Below, in pieces: positions 48,650-57,311 of a stretch of DNA of 64,000 nucleotides. The number at the start of each line of letters is the position of its first letter. Positions within the stretch are counted from its first letter, which is position 1. Source of the stretch: Agromyces salentinus. GTDB lineage: Bacteria > Actinomycetota > Actinomycetes > Actinomycetales > Microbacteriaceae. The stretch is from contig NZ_WBIR01000007.1 in assembly GCF_009749395.1 (NCBI RefSeq), positions 62,001 to 126,000 of the forward strand. The letters are read 5' to 3'. The position numbers were made by a program, and so were the translations under genes. Below the pieces are notes generated by a model. That model made no database searches. It had not been told where the DNA came from and worked only from the letters and a program-made list of their open reading frames with translations.

Positions 48650-49621
48650 ATGGCCGGCGCAGAGGTCTCCGTGCTCGGGCCCGGCCCGGTCGTGCTCGCG
48701 TTCGACGTCGGAGGGACCGACACGAAGTCGGCGCTCGTGGACGCCGACGGCCGCCTCCTCGGCCTGCGTCGCACGGCCACGCCCATCGACGGCGCCGCCC
48801 CGGCGGCATCCGTGGTGGCCTCGCTGCCCGCCCTCGCCTCCGCACTGCTCGCCGAGCATCCCGGCGTCCGGCCGGAGGCGGTCGGCCTCAGCGTGCCCGG
48901 CCTCGTCGACGAGCAGGCCGGCGTCGGCGTCTTCGCCTCGAACTTCGGCTGGCGCGATGCCCCGATCCGGGCGCTCGCCGAAGGGGCCTTCGGCCTCCCG
49001 GTCGCATTCGGGCACGACGTCCGCGCCGCGGGCGACGCCGAGCACCGACTGGGCGCGGCCCGCGAGTTCGGCGACGTCATCGTCCTGGCGATCGGCACCG
49101 GCATCGCGGGCGCGATCATCCTCGGCGGCCACCCGTACTCCGGCGGCGGCTACGCCGGCGAGATCGGCCACACCCTCGCGGATCCCACCGGCGACCCGTG
49201 CACCTGCGGCGCGACCGGATGCCTCGAGACCATCGCCTCGGCAGGCGCGATCGCGAGGCGGTACGCCGCGGCATCCGGTGCCGACGTGGCCGGCTCCCGC
49301 GAGGTGCTCGCTGCCGCGGCAGCCGGCGACCAGGTCGCGGCAACCGTCTGGAACGACGCCCTCGACGCCCTGGCCGATGCGCTCGCACGCCTCGCCGCGG
49401 TCGTCGCCCCCGAGGCCATCGTCATCGGCGGGGGGCTCTCGCAGGCCGGCGACGACCTGTTCGTCCCGCTCCGCGAGCGCCTCGACGCCCGGCTGAGCTT
49501 CCACCGCCGCCCGAAGCTCGTGCAGGCGCGGCTCGGCGATGATGCCGGGCTCCTCGGCACGGCCCTCGCCGCACGGGATCTCGCGAACAGCGCGGCGCCG
49601 GCGGAACGGAGCGAGCCGTGA
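48650..49621 (+). CDS. ROK-family sugar kinase (AgaK/NagK-like)
   Basis: 323 residues. ATP-binding start VVLAFDVGGTDTKSALVDADG; substrate loop EIGHTLADPTGDPCTCGATGCLE with the ROK zinc site (His plus Cys-x-Cys-x4-Cys). No helix-turn-helix, so it is a kinase and not a ROK repressor. Probable substrate is GalNAc (or GlcNAc), giving the 6-phosphate for NagA. The ATG follows the SIS gene by two bases, and its stop overlaps the next GTG. Cytosolic. Confidence 0.88.
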   Translation: MAGAEVSVLGPGPVVLAFDVGGTDTKSALVDADGRLLGLRRTATPIDGAAPAASVVASLPALASALLAEHPGVRPEAVGLSVPGLVDEQAGVGVFASNFGWRDAPIRALAEGAFGLPVAFGHDVRAAGDAEHRLGAAREFGDVIVLAIGTGIAGAIILGGHPYSGGGYAGEIGHTLADPTGDPCTCGATGCLETIASAGAIARRYAAASGADVAGSREVLAAAAAGDQVAATVWNDALDALADALARLAAVVAPEAIVIGGGLSQAGDDLFVPLRERLDARLSFHRRPKLVQARLGDDAGLLGTALAARDLANSAAPAERSEP

Positions 49622-50601
49622 TCCTCACCCTCACGCCGAACCCGGCGCTCGACCTCACCTGGGAGGTCGCCGGTCTCCGGCCCGGCAGCACCCACCGCGT
49701 CGACGCCGGCGTCGCGCGCGCCGGCGGCAAGGGGCTGAACGTCGCCAGGGTGCTGCACGCGCAGGGCCATGACGTCCTCGCCCTCGCGACCGTCGGCGGG
49801 GCATCCGGTGCCGAGTTCGCCGCCGACTTCGAGGCCAGCGGCGTGCCGCACCGGCTGCTGCCCGTCTCCGGCGCGACCAGGCGGAGTGTCGCGATCGTCG
49901 ACACGGATGCCGCGGAGGCGTCGGTGCTCAACGAGCGCGGCGCTCCCCTCGACGACGACGAGGCGGCGGCGCTGGCCGCGGCGACCCTCCGGCTCGCCCT
50001 CGACGCGACCTCGCCCGCACGGGTCGTCGCGATCTCGGGCAGCCTTCCGGACGGCTTCGGCGGTGACCGCGTGACGGCGCTCGTGCGGGACCTCACGGCG
50101 GGCGGCGCACGGGTGATCGTCGACACGAGCGGCCCCGCGATGCTCGATGCCGCCCGGGCGGGCGCCTACGCCATGAAGCCCAACGCCGAGGAACTCGCCG
50201 CGGCGACCGGCCTCGAGGACCCGGTCGCCGGGGCACGTGTCCTGCTCGAGCACGGGGCGAGACTCGTCGTGGTCTCCCTCGGCGCGGAGGGCCTCATGCT
50301 CGTCAGCCGCGCCGAACGGGGCATGCCGATCCGGGCCCGTCTGCCACGCGTGCTGCGGGGCAACGCCACGGGGGCCGGCGACGCCGCCGTCGCCGCGATC
50401 GCCGCAGCGCTGCAACTGCCCGTCGACTTCGACGCCGACACGGGCGAGGCTGCGACCGCGCGCCGCGACCTCGCACGTCTCGCGACCGCGTGGTCGGCCT
50501 CGGCCGTGCTCGCTCCACTGGCCGGCTCGCTCGCCCGGAACCACCGGGACCTCGAATCCGAGGTGGCCGTGACTCCCCATACCCCGGAGGATCCCGCATG
50601 A
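49618..50601 (+). CDS. PfkB-family 1-phosphofructokinase/tagatose-6-phosphate kinase
   Basis: 327 residues. Ribokinase-family motifs: LTLTPNPALDLTW at the start, GGKGLNVARVLHAQGHDV, and the catalytic GNATGAGDAAVAAI with the base Asp. Family includes LacC, AgaZ-like tagatose-6-phosphate kinase and FruK. The gene neighbourhood (SIS isomerase before, class II aldolase after) favours tagatose 6-phosphate to tagatose 1,6-bisphosphate. GTG start overlaps the ROK kinase stop (GTGA). Confidence 0.88.
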   Translation: MILTLTPNPALDLTWEVAGLRPGSTHRVDAGVARAGGKGLNVARVLHAQGHDVLALATVGGASGAEFAADFEASGVPHRLLPVSGATRRSVAIVDTDAAEASVLNERGAPLDDDEAAALAAATLRLALDATSPARVVAISGSLPDGFGGDRVTALVRDLTAGGARVIVDTSGPAMLDAARAGAYAMKPNAEELAAATGLEDPVAGARVLLEHGARLVVVSLGAEGLMLVSRAERGMPIRARLPRVLRGNATGAGDAAVAAIAAALQLPVDFDADTGEAATARRDLARLATAWSASAVLAPLAGSLARNHRDLESEVAVTPHTPEDPA

Positions 50602-51452
50602 CGCTGACCGCCACCGCCGCCCTGCTCGACGAGGCCGTCGCGGCCGGCCGCGGCATCGGCGCCTTCAATGTGCTGCACCTCGAGACCGCCGAGGCGCTCG
50701 TCGCCGCGGCGGAACGCACCGGACTCCCGGTCATCCTGCAGATCTCGGAGAACTGCGTGGCGTACCACGGAAGCCTCGAACCCATCGCACGGGCGACGCT
50801 CGCGATCGCCGACGCATCTTCCGCTCGCGTCGCCGTGCACCTGGACCATGCCGAGGACCCCGACCTCGCCCTCCGGGCCATCGACCTCGGCTTCGGCTCC
50901 GTGATGTACGACGGCGCGAAGCTCGACGTCGCCGACAACGTCGCGACCACACGGCGGGTCGTCGCGCACGCGACATCCGCCGGGGTGCTGGTCGAGGCCG
51001 AGCTCGGCGAGATCGGCGGCAAGGACGGCGCTCACGCACCCGGGGTGCGCACCGACCCCGACGAGGCCTCGAGGTTCGTCGCCGAGACCGGCGTGGGCGC
51101 CCTGGCCGTCGCCGTCGGGTCCTCCCACGCCATGGTCGACCGCGTGGCGGCCCTCGACCTCGCGCTCATCGCGCGGCTGCGCGACGCCGTCCCGGTGCCG
51201 CTCGTGCTGCACGGCTCGTCGGGCGTGGCGGACGAGCTCATCGTCTCCGGCATCCGCGCGGGCCTCGTGAAGGTCAACGTGTCGACCCACCTGAACGTGC
51301 AGTTCACGGGCGCGATCCGCGCCTACCTCGACGCGCACCCGTCGACCGTAGACTCTCGGAAGGTCCTGGCCGCGGGTCGCGACGCCCTCGCCGATGAGGC
51401 AGCCAGACTGCTCGACCTCTTCGGATCCACTGGAAAGGATCGCACCGCATGA
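50598..51452 (+). CDS. Class II fructose/tagatose-bisphosphate aldolase (GatY/KbaY-like)
   Basis: 284 residues, Zn-dependent aldolase. Metal and substrate motifs: IGAFNVLHLETAEAL, VAVHLDHAEDPDLALRAIDLGFGSVMYDGA (HLDHA with zinc His and catalytic Asp), EAELGEIGGKDG, and VLHGSSGVADELI. Splits a ketose 1,6-bisphosphate into glyceraldehyde 3-phosphate and dihydroxyacetone phosphate. Length matches GatY/KbaY (about 284). The ATG overlaps the kinase stop, and its own stop overlaps the regulator start. The stereochemical choice (tagatose or fructose) is inferred from context. Confidence 0.9.
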   Translation: MTLTATAALLDEAVAAGRGIGAFNVLHLETAEALVAAAERTGLPVILQISENCVAYHGSLEPIARATLAIADASSARVAVHLDHAEDPDLALRAIDLGFGSVMYDGAKLDVADNVATTRRVVAHATSAGVLVEAELGEIGGKDGAHAPGVRTDPDEASRFVAETGVGALAVAVGSSHAMVDRVAALDLALIARLRDAVPVPLVLHGSSGVADELIVSGIRAGLVKVNVSTHLNVQFTGAIRAYLDAHPSTVDSRKVLAAGRDALADEAARLLDLFGSTGKDRTA

Positions 51453-52237
51453 ACCGTGCCGAACGCCTCAGCGCCGTGCTCGACCTGCTCGCCGAGGACA
51501 ACCAGGTCGAGGTCGAGCAGATCGTCGAGCGGCTGAACGTCTCACCGGCGACCGCTCGCCGCGACCTCGACGCCCTTGCCCAACAGCAGCTGCTCACCCG
51601 GACGAGGGGCGGCGCGGTCGCGCACTCGGTCGCCTACGACCTGCCGATCCGCTACAAGAACCAGCAGAACCCCGACGCGAAGTCCGCCATCGCCCGCGCG
51701 GCGAGCGCGCTGGTTCCGCGCGGCGCGGTGATCGGGCTCTGCGGCGGCACCACCGCCACGGCCATCGCCGATGCGCTCATGTCGCGGGCCGACATCATGG
51801 AGCCGGCCACGGACCCCGGCCTCACCGTCGTCACGAACGCCCTGAACATCGCGATGCAGCTCGCGGTGCGCCCGCAGATCAAGACGGTCGTGACCGGCGG
51901 CGTCGTGCACGCACGCTCGTACGAACTGGTCGGGTCCTATGCCGACACCGTGCTCGGGAGCATCACGCTCGACCTGGCCTTCATCGGCGTGAACGCGATC
52001 GACGCGGTCGTCGGCCCGACCTCGCACGACGAGCGCGAGGCCGCCGTCAACACGCTCATGGCCTCGCGGGCGACGCACGCGGTGCTCGTCGCCGATGCGT
52101 CGAAGATCGACAAGCGCGCGTTCGCGGCGATCGGCCCGCGGCGGCTCTTCACGACCGTCATCACCGATGAGGGGGCGACCCCGGAGCAGCGCCAGCGTCT
52201 CGCCGAGTACGGCTTCGACGTTATCGTTGCCTCGTGA
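51449..52237 (+). CDS. DeoR/AgaR-family transcriptional regulator
   Basis: 262 residues. DeoR helix-turn-helix (NRAERLSAVLDLLAEDNQVEVEQIVERLNVSPATARRDLDAL then LTRTRGGAVAHS) and a DeoRC sensor domain with IGLCGGTTATAIADAL, VVTNALNIAMQLA and LDLAFIGVNAID. It is embedded in the amino-sugar operon between the aldolase and nagA with ATGA/GTGA overlaps on both sides, so it is made with the enzymes it controls. Likely sites are the TGATCGTT boxes at 47504-47658. The inducer is probably a sugar phosphate of the pathway. Confidence 0.9.
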   Translation: MNRAERLSAVLDLLAEDNQVEVEQIVERLNVSPATARRDLDALAQQQLLTRTRGGAVAHSVAYDLPIRYKNQQNPDAKSAIARAASALVPRGAVIGLCGGTTATAIADALMSRADIMEPATDPGLTVVTNALNIAMQLAVRPQIKTVVTGGVVHARSYELVGSYADTVLGSITLDLAFIGVNAIDAVVGPTSHDEREAAVNTLMASRATHAVLVADASKIDKRAFAAIGPRRLFTTVITDEGATPEQRQRLAEYGFDVIVAS

Positions 52238-53388
52238 GCCACGGCACCACCCTCATCCACTCGGCGCGCCTGATCCGCCCGACCGGGGTCGTCGACGACG
52301 CCTGGGTCCGCTTCGGCGACGGTCGGGTGCTCGAGCAGGGCGTGGGGGGCGGATGGCGCACGGGCACTCCGGCCGATGCGACGACGGATGCCGCGGGCGC
52401 ACTGCTGGCTCCCGGGTTCATCGACCTCCACTGCCACGGCGCGGGCGGGGCGGCCGCCGACGAGGGCACGGAGGCGATCGAGCGCATCCTCGACATCCAC
52501 ACCGCGCACGGCACGACCCGCACCGTGCTCTCGCTCGTGACGGCCGCGGTCGACGACCTCACCGCCCAGTTGCAGGTGATCTCGTCGGTCGCCGCGCGGG
52601 ATCCGCGCGTGCTCGGCTCGCATCTCGAGGGGCCGTTCCTGGACCGCGAGTTCCGCGGCGCGCACGACCCGCTCCTGCTCAGGGCTGCGGATGCGGCATC
52701 CGTCGATCGACTGCTCGACGCGGCAGACGGTTCGCTGCGGCAGATCACGATCGCGCCCGAGCACGAGGGGGCGGTCGACGCGATCGGCCGGTTCACCGAG
52801 GCCGGCGTGCGGGTCGCCGTCGGCCACACCGGGGCCGACTTCGACACCTCGCTCGCCGCGTTCGACGCCGGCGCGTCGCTGCTGACGCACGCGTTCAACG
52901 GCATGCGCGGCATCCATCACCGTGCCCCCGGACCCGTCGTGGCAGCGATGCGCGCCACGCATGTGACCCTCGAGGTCATCAACGACGGGGTGCACGTGCA
53001 CCCCGACGTGGTGCGCCTCGCATTCGCGGGCGCTCCCGGCCGCATCGCGCTCATCACGGACGCGATGGCCGCGACCGGTGCCGCCGACGGGCGGTACCTG
53101 CTCGGGTCGCTCGAGGTCGACGTGATCGGCGGCGTGGCCAGGCTGGTCGAGGGCGGCTCGATCGCGGGCTCCACGCTGACGCAGGATGTCGCGTTGCGCC
53201 AGGCCGTGAACGCCGCCGGGCTCCCGATCGAGCTCGCCGTCGCGGCGCTGACCGAGGTGCCGGCCGCCGCCATCGGTCGCGGTCACGACCTCGGACGCCT
53301 GGACGCCGGCTATGCAGCCGATGCGGTGCTCCTGGATGACGCGCTCGCGGTCACGGCCGTCTGGAGTGCCGGCGTGCGGCTGGTCTGA
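52234..53388 (+). CDS. nagA: N-acetylhexosamine-6-phosphate deacetylase (NagA/AgaA)
   Basis: 384 residues of the amidohydrolase superfamily. Metal/catalytic motifs in order: APGFIDLHCHGAGG, GSHLEGPFLD, VAVGHTGADFDTS, LLTHAFNGMRGIHHRAPG, and the catalytic Asp in LITDAMAATG. It removes acetate from GlcNAc-6-P or GalNAc-6-P. GTG start overlapping the regulator stop. It is the last gene of the operon; the window's separate nagB cluster has no deacetylase, so this enzyme may serve both. Cytosolic. Confidence 0.94.
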   Translation: MSHGTTLIHSARLIRPTGVVDDAWVRFGDGRVLEQGVGGGWRTGTPADATTDAAGALLAPGFIDLHCHGAGGAAADEGTEAIERILDIHTAHGTTRTVLSLVTAAVDDLTAQLQVISSVAARDPRVLGSHLEGPFLDREFRGAHDPLLLRAADAASVDRLLDAADGSLRQITIAPEHEGAVDAIGRFTEAGVRVAVGHTGADFDTSLAAFDAGASLLTHAFNGMRGIHHRAPGPVVAAMRATHVTLEVINDGVHVHPDVVRLAFAGAPGRIALITDAMAATGAADGRYLLGSLEVDVIGGVARLVEGGSIAGSTLTQDVALRQAVNAAGLPIELAVAALTEVPAAAIGRGHDLGRLDAGYAADAVLLDDALAVTAVWSAGVRLV

Positions 53389-53830
53389 CCGGGCCCTCGT
53401 CGTCACGACCGATCACGGCGACCGGTCGGGGTGCCGTGCCGGATGAGCGGGTCCGCAGGCGTGTTCCCCTTCGCCTCCGGACCCGCTCCGGGCGACCGGC
53501 CACCACCCCCATGGCCGCCAGTCGAGCGAGGCCACCGGAACAGGGTCGGGGTCCCCGTTCCGGCGCCCCAAGGGCTCCACTCGGTCGCCCTCACCTATGA
53601 GACGCGTCCAGGTCGGATTCATGACGCGGATTCGCGAGAAATCTGGTGGAATGGGTCGACCCGACCGAGTGGCGTCATGATCCGGCCCGGATCCCGTCTC
53701 TCAGTCGGGCTCACCCGAACGACCTGACGCGCTCCGACACCCGAACGCCCGAACACGCCCGAACGCCCGAACACGCCCGAACGCCCGAAGCCCCCGGCCG
53801 ACCCGAGCCAGAACTCCCGAAGGAGGCGGC
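53389..53830. other. Non-coding interval with an 18-bp tandem repeat
   Basis: 442 bases between nagA and the sigma-factor gene. Its main feature is a tandem array at 53740-53790: 2.8 copies of the 18-base unit CCCGAACGCCCGAACACG, itself built from CCCGAAC repeats. It ends 40 bases before the start of the sigma gene. The rest holds no credible frame; a promoter for the sigma gene is expected here but I cannot point to it. Confidence 0.6.
53740..53790. repeat. 18-bp tandem repeat upstream of the sigma-factor gene
   Basis: Units CCCGAACGCCCGAACACG at 53740-53757 and 53758-53775, then a partial copy to 53790. Copies are identical over the shared length. It may affect promoter spacing of the following gene or be a recombination product. 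Confidence 0.85.
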
Positions 53831-55882
53831 ATGCCTCGCCTGCGCGAAGCGCCCTCCGCCGACGCGGCGCTCATCGAGCGCGTGCGCCGCGGCGACCGTG
53901 CCGCCTACGGCGAGCTCTGGCAGCGCCATGCTCCAGCCGCCCGCACCGTGGCCCGCTCGTACAGTTCGCTGGACCCCGACGACCTCGTGTCCGAGTCGTT
54001 CACGCGCATCTACGACATGCTGCTCGCGGGCGGGGGCCCGACGGGTGCGTTCCGGCCCTACCTGTTCACGACGGTTCGCAACACGGCCGCGAGCTGGGGC
54101 CGGGCCAGGCACGAGACGACTCTGGACACGCTCGAGTCGTTCGAGGACCCCGCCTCGAACGAGGCGTCGACGCTCGAGGCGCTCGACCGCTCGACGACCG
54201 CGCAGGCGTTCCGCTCACTCCCCTCGCGGTGGCAGGAGGTGCTCTGGTACTCGGAGGTCGAGCGGATGACCCCGGCGCAGATCGCGCCGCTGGTCGGCAT
54301 GAGCGCGAACAGCACCGCCGCGCTCGCCTACCGGGCTCGCGAGGGCCTGCGCCAGGCCTGGATCCGCGCGCACCTCCGCGGTGCGAAGGACGAGCCCGAA
54401 TGCGACTGGAGCATCGAGCGACTCGGCACGTACACCCGGGGCAAGCTCGGCACGAGGGAGACCGCGCGGCTCGAGGCCCATCTCGACGACTGCGCGCGCT
54501 GCACGATCGTCGCCGCCGAGGCGCGCGACGTCGGCTCGCGCCTCGCCCTCGTGCTGCTGCCTCTCGTCGCCGGTGTCGGCGGCGCGACCGCGTACTCGGC
54601 CTGGCTCTCGCAGGGCGCGCCCGTGACGAACATGGCACTCGGCGCCGGTGGCGCTGCGGCCGGGGTCGGCGGCAGCGGTGCCGGCACAGGCAGTGCCGGC
54701 GGCGCGGGCGCGGGTGCCGGCGGCGCGGGCGGAGGGGGCGCCTCCGCGACGGTCGCAGCGGGCGGTGGCGCGTCCGCCGGAGTCAGCGGCGTCGCGATCG
54801 GAGGCGGCATCGGGGTCCTGACCCTCGCCGCGGCAGCCGTGGCCGTGGCCGTCGTGCTGCCGTCGCTGGCTCCCGCCGAAGCGGGCGCACCGCCGGCCGC
54901 TGCTGCCGCTGCGGCCGCTGCGGCCGAGGAGTCCAGCACGTCCACCGGATCGGGCGAGGGAGGCGCACCGCCCGAGGGCGCGGTCGTTCCCGCGCCAGTC
55001 GCGGAGCTGCCGGGTCCAGACGATGAACCGGTGGCACCGCCGGTCGACGAGCGGCTGCCGGCCGTCGACGAGCCCGACATCCGGGCCGAGCGACCGGCCG
55101 AGAGCCCAGCCGAGGTCACGACGCCGCCGGAGCCGTCGGCACCGCCCGTGGGCCCGCAGCCCACCCCGACCCCGACCCCTCCGGCAACGCCGACACCGAC
55201 CCCGACGCCGACCCCAGCCCCGACGCCCACGCCGACCCCAGCCCCGACGCCGACACCCACCCCAGCCCCGATACCAACGCCCACGCCGACGCCGACACCG
55301 ACACCGACCCCAACGCCCACGCCGACGCCGACGCCCACCCCAACCCCGACACCCACGCCGGGTCCCGATCCCTTCGACACCGTCGCGCTGCCGCCGACCG
55401 TCGACGAGCCCGACACGGCGGGCGGCCTCGTCGACCCCGTCCTCTCGGGCACCGCCGAACCCGGCGCCCGCATCGAGACGACGGTCGGCGGGCGCACGGT
55501 CACGACGACCGCAGATGCCGCCGGGCTCTGGAGCGGTGCGTTCACGGGCCTCGCCAGTGGCACGAGCACGCTCGCCGTCACGCAGACCGACGTCGCGGGC
55601 AACCGATCCGAACCGACGCTCGTCACCGTCACGCTGGCCAGCCCTCAGCTGGTCATCACCCGCGCCCCGGGCCTGTGGCGCGGCGAGTTCATCGGCGTCC
55701 CGAACGCCGTCGTCGAACTGCGCATCGCACGGTTGTTCAGCTTCGAGGTCCTGCTCGACGCGAACGGCCGCGCCGCGGCATCCGGCAACCTGCTCGCGCT
55801 GGCCTCGAACTTCGCCGAGGTCAGCGTGCGCTACACCTCCGACGACCGCACGGGTCCGTCATCCGGCATCACCCGGGGCTGA
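53831..55882 (+). CDS. ECF sigma factor fused to zinc anti-sigma-like, membrane and Ig-like regions
   Basis: 683 residues. Sigma-70 region 2 (about 10-85: [39 protein letters not shown]) and region 4 (about 125-185: [29 protein letters not shown]). Then an anti-sigma zinc-binding motif His217-x3-Cys221-x2-Cys224 (HLDDCARC), a hydrophobic span near 236-258, a Gly/Ala-rich stretch, a second span near 318-342, an acidic Pro-rich part, a Thr-Pro repeat (about 445-510) and an Ig-like domain (about 530-600, [15 protein letters not shown]). The RBS is AAGGAGG five bases before the ATG. It resembles ECF groups with C-terminal sensor extensions; the two spans leave the side of the Ig part uncertain. 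Confidence 0.87.
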   Translation: MPRLREAPSADAALIERVRRGDRAAYGELWQRHAPAARTVARSYSSLDPDDLVSESFTRIYDMLLAGGGPTGAFRPYLFTTVRNTAASWGRARHETTLDTLESFEDPASNEASTLEALDRSTTAQAFRSLPSRWQEVLWYSEVERMTPAQIAPLVGMSANSTAALAYRAREGLRQAWIRAHLRGAKDEPECDWSIERLGTYTRGKLGTRETARLEAHLDDCARCTIVAAEARDVGSRLALVLLPLVAGVGGATAYSAWLSQGAPVTNMALGAGGAAAGVGGSGAGTGSAGGAGAGAGGAGGGGASATVAAGGGASAGVSGVAIGGGIGVLTLAAAAVAVAVVLPSLAPAEAGAPPAAAAAAAAAAEESSTSTGSGEGGAPPEGAVVPAPVAELPGPDDEPVAPPVDERLPAVDEPDIRAERPAESPAEVTTPPEPSAPPVGPQPTPTPTPPATPTPTPTPTPAPTPTPTPAPTPTPTPAPIPTPTPTPTPTPTPTPTPTPTPTPTPTPTPGPDPFDTVALPPTVDEPDTAGGLVDPVLSGTAEPGARIETTVGGRTVTTTADAAGLWSGAFTGLASGTSTLAVTQTDVAGNRSEPTLVTVTLASPQLVITRAPGLWRGEFIGVPNAVVELRIARLFSFEVLLDANGRAAASGNLLALASNFAEVSVRYTSDDRTGPSSGITRG

Positions 55883-55922
55883 TGCGGCGACCCGGTCGCC
55901 GGGCTCCCGGTACGCTGGCCGG

Positions 55923-56795
55923 ATGACCTCGGCCGCCGCCCACGAACACCTGAACCACTGGGTCCTGACCCTCAGCTGCATCGACTCCCCCGGCATCGTG
56001 CACGCCATCAGCGGTGCGATCGTCGCCGCCCGAGGCAACATCACCGAGAGCCAGCAGTTCGCGAGCCTCGACACCGGCCGCTTCTTCATGCGGGTGCAGA
56101 TCGAGTCACCGGCGAAGCGCGACGAGCTCGAGGCGGAGCTGCGGCCGGTGACCGAGCGCTGGAGCATGGCCTGGGACCTCGACGAGGTCGGCCGCCCGCT
56201 GCGCACGCTCGTGCTGGCCTCGACCGCCGGCCACTGCGTGAACGACCTGCTGTTCCGGCAGCGCGCGGGCCAGCTCCAGATCGAGATCCCGTTGGTGCTC
56301 TCGAACCACGGCACGCTCCGAGACCTCGTCGACTTCTACGGCGTGCCCTTCGAGGCGTCCGCGGTCACCTCCCCCGAGTCCAAGGCGGCATTCGAGGCGC
56401 GGGTGCTCGAGGCCGTCGACACGCATGCCATCGAGCTCATCGTGCTCGCCCGCTACATGCAGATCCTCTCGCCCGAGCTGTGCGAGGCGCTCGCCGGCCG
56501 GTGCATCAACATCCATCACTCGTTCCTCCCGGGGTTCAAGGGCGCGAACCCCTACCGGCAGGCCCACGGCCGCGGCGTCAAGCTCATCGGCGCAACCGCC
56601 CACTTCGTCACGAGCGACCTCGACGAGGGCCCCATCATCGAGCAGAACGTCGTGCGCGTCGACCATTCCCGCTCGGTGTCCGAGCTCGTCGCCATCGGCC
56701 AGGACGAGGAGAGCCGCACCCTCAGCCAGGCGGTCAAGTGGTTCGCCGAACGACGCGTGCTGCTCGACGGCGCGCGCACGATCATCTTCCGCTGA
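55923..56795 (+). CDS. purU: Formyltetrahydrofolate deformylase
   Basis: 290 residues. An N-terminal ACT domain (LTLSCIDSPGIVHAISGAIVAARGNITES) senses methionine/glycine in known PurU. The formyltransferase-like catalytic domain follows with NIHHSFLPGFKGANPYRQA (catalytic Asn-His region) and GATAHFVTSDLDEGPIIEQ (catalytic Asp). It hydrolyses 10-formyl-tetrahydrofolate to formate and tetrahydrofolate. TACGCT lies six bases before the ATG, a leaderless start. Thematically linked to glyA-folD and their ZTP riboswitch elsewhere in the window. Confidence 0.95.
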   Translation: MTSAAAHEHLNHWVLTLSCIDSPGIVHAISGAIVAARGNITESQQFASLDTGRFFMRVQIESPAKRDELEAELRPVTERWSMAWDLDEVGRPLRTLVLASTAGHCVNDLLFRQRAGQLQIEIPLVLSNHGTLRDLVDFYGVPFEASAVTSPESKAAFEARVLEAVDTHAIELIVLARYMQILSPELCEALAGRCINIHHSFLPGFKGANPYRQAHGRGVKLIGATAHFVTSDLDEGPIIEQNVVRVDHSRSVSELVAIGQDEESRTLSQAVKWFAERRVLLDGARTIIFR

Positions 56796-56872
56796 TCACG
56801 GTACCGCCGAGCGGTACCCGTGAAACCGGCCGGGGCGGAGCCACGAGCCGGCTCGAAGTAGGCTGGATCCCC

Positions 56873-57238
56873 GTGAGCACCGCACTGCCTGAGCCCCAGC
56901 CCAAGATCGGCCCGAACGACATCCTGCGCTTCCTGCTGGAGCTGTTCGCCTTCGTGAGCCTCGGCATTTGGGGCTTCCTCGCCTTCCCGCTGCCGTGGCC
57001 CGGGGTGCTCGTCGGCCTCGGCGCTCCCGCGCTCGCGATCCTGGCTTGGGCGCTCGTGCTCTCCCCGAAGGCGGTCTTCCGCGTCGACGTGTTCGGTCAG
57101 GCCCTCGTCGAGATCGTGATCTTCACCTGTGCGGCCATCGGATGGTGGATGCTCGGGCAGCCCGTCGTCGCCATCGTCTTCGCCGTGGTCGCCGCCGTGA
57201 GCGGCCTCATCCACGGTCGGCGCCAGCTCGCGGACTAG
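56873..57238 (+). CDS. YrdB-like DUF2568 membrane protein
   Basis: 121 residues with about four membrane spans (NDILRFLLELFAFVSLGIWGF, VLVGLGAPALAILAWALVL, ALVEIVIFTCAAIGWWML, VVAIVFAVVAAVSGLI). Matches the YrdB/DUF2568 family of small four-helix membrane proteins of unknown function. The GTG at 56873 lies eight bases after TAGGCT with no ribosome site, so it is probably leaderless. It follows purU with 77 bases between and is closed by a bidirectional terminator. Confidence 0.8.
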   Translation: MSTALPEPQPKIGPNDILRFLLELFAFVSLGIWGFLAFPLPWPGVLVGLGAPALAILAWALVLSPKAVFRVDVFGQALVEIVIFTCAAIGWWMLGQPVVAIVFAVVAAVSGLIHGRRQLAD

Positions 57239-57264
57239 CCGCCGGCGCTCCGCGGGGTGAACGC

Positions 57265-57303
57265 CGGACGGCCCCGGGACCTGATGGATCCCGGGGCCGT
57301 CCG
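57265..57303. terminator. Bidirectional terminator after the DUF2568 gene
   Basis: A stem of 15 pairs: CGGACGGCCCCGGGA at 57265-57279 with its complement at 57289-57303, loop of nine bases. It lies between the convergent stops at 57238 and 57312. Confidence 0.8.
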
Positions 57304-57311
57304 ACTCCGGC

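Noticed and set aside
48650..49621. ROK-family repressor
   Set aside because: No N-terminal helix-turn-helix; the chain starts directly with the ATP-binding DVGGT motif.
53740..53790. CRISPR-like repeat array
   Set aside because: Copies are contiguous with no spacers and there are no cas genes.
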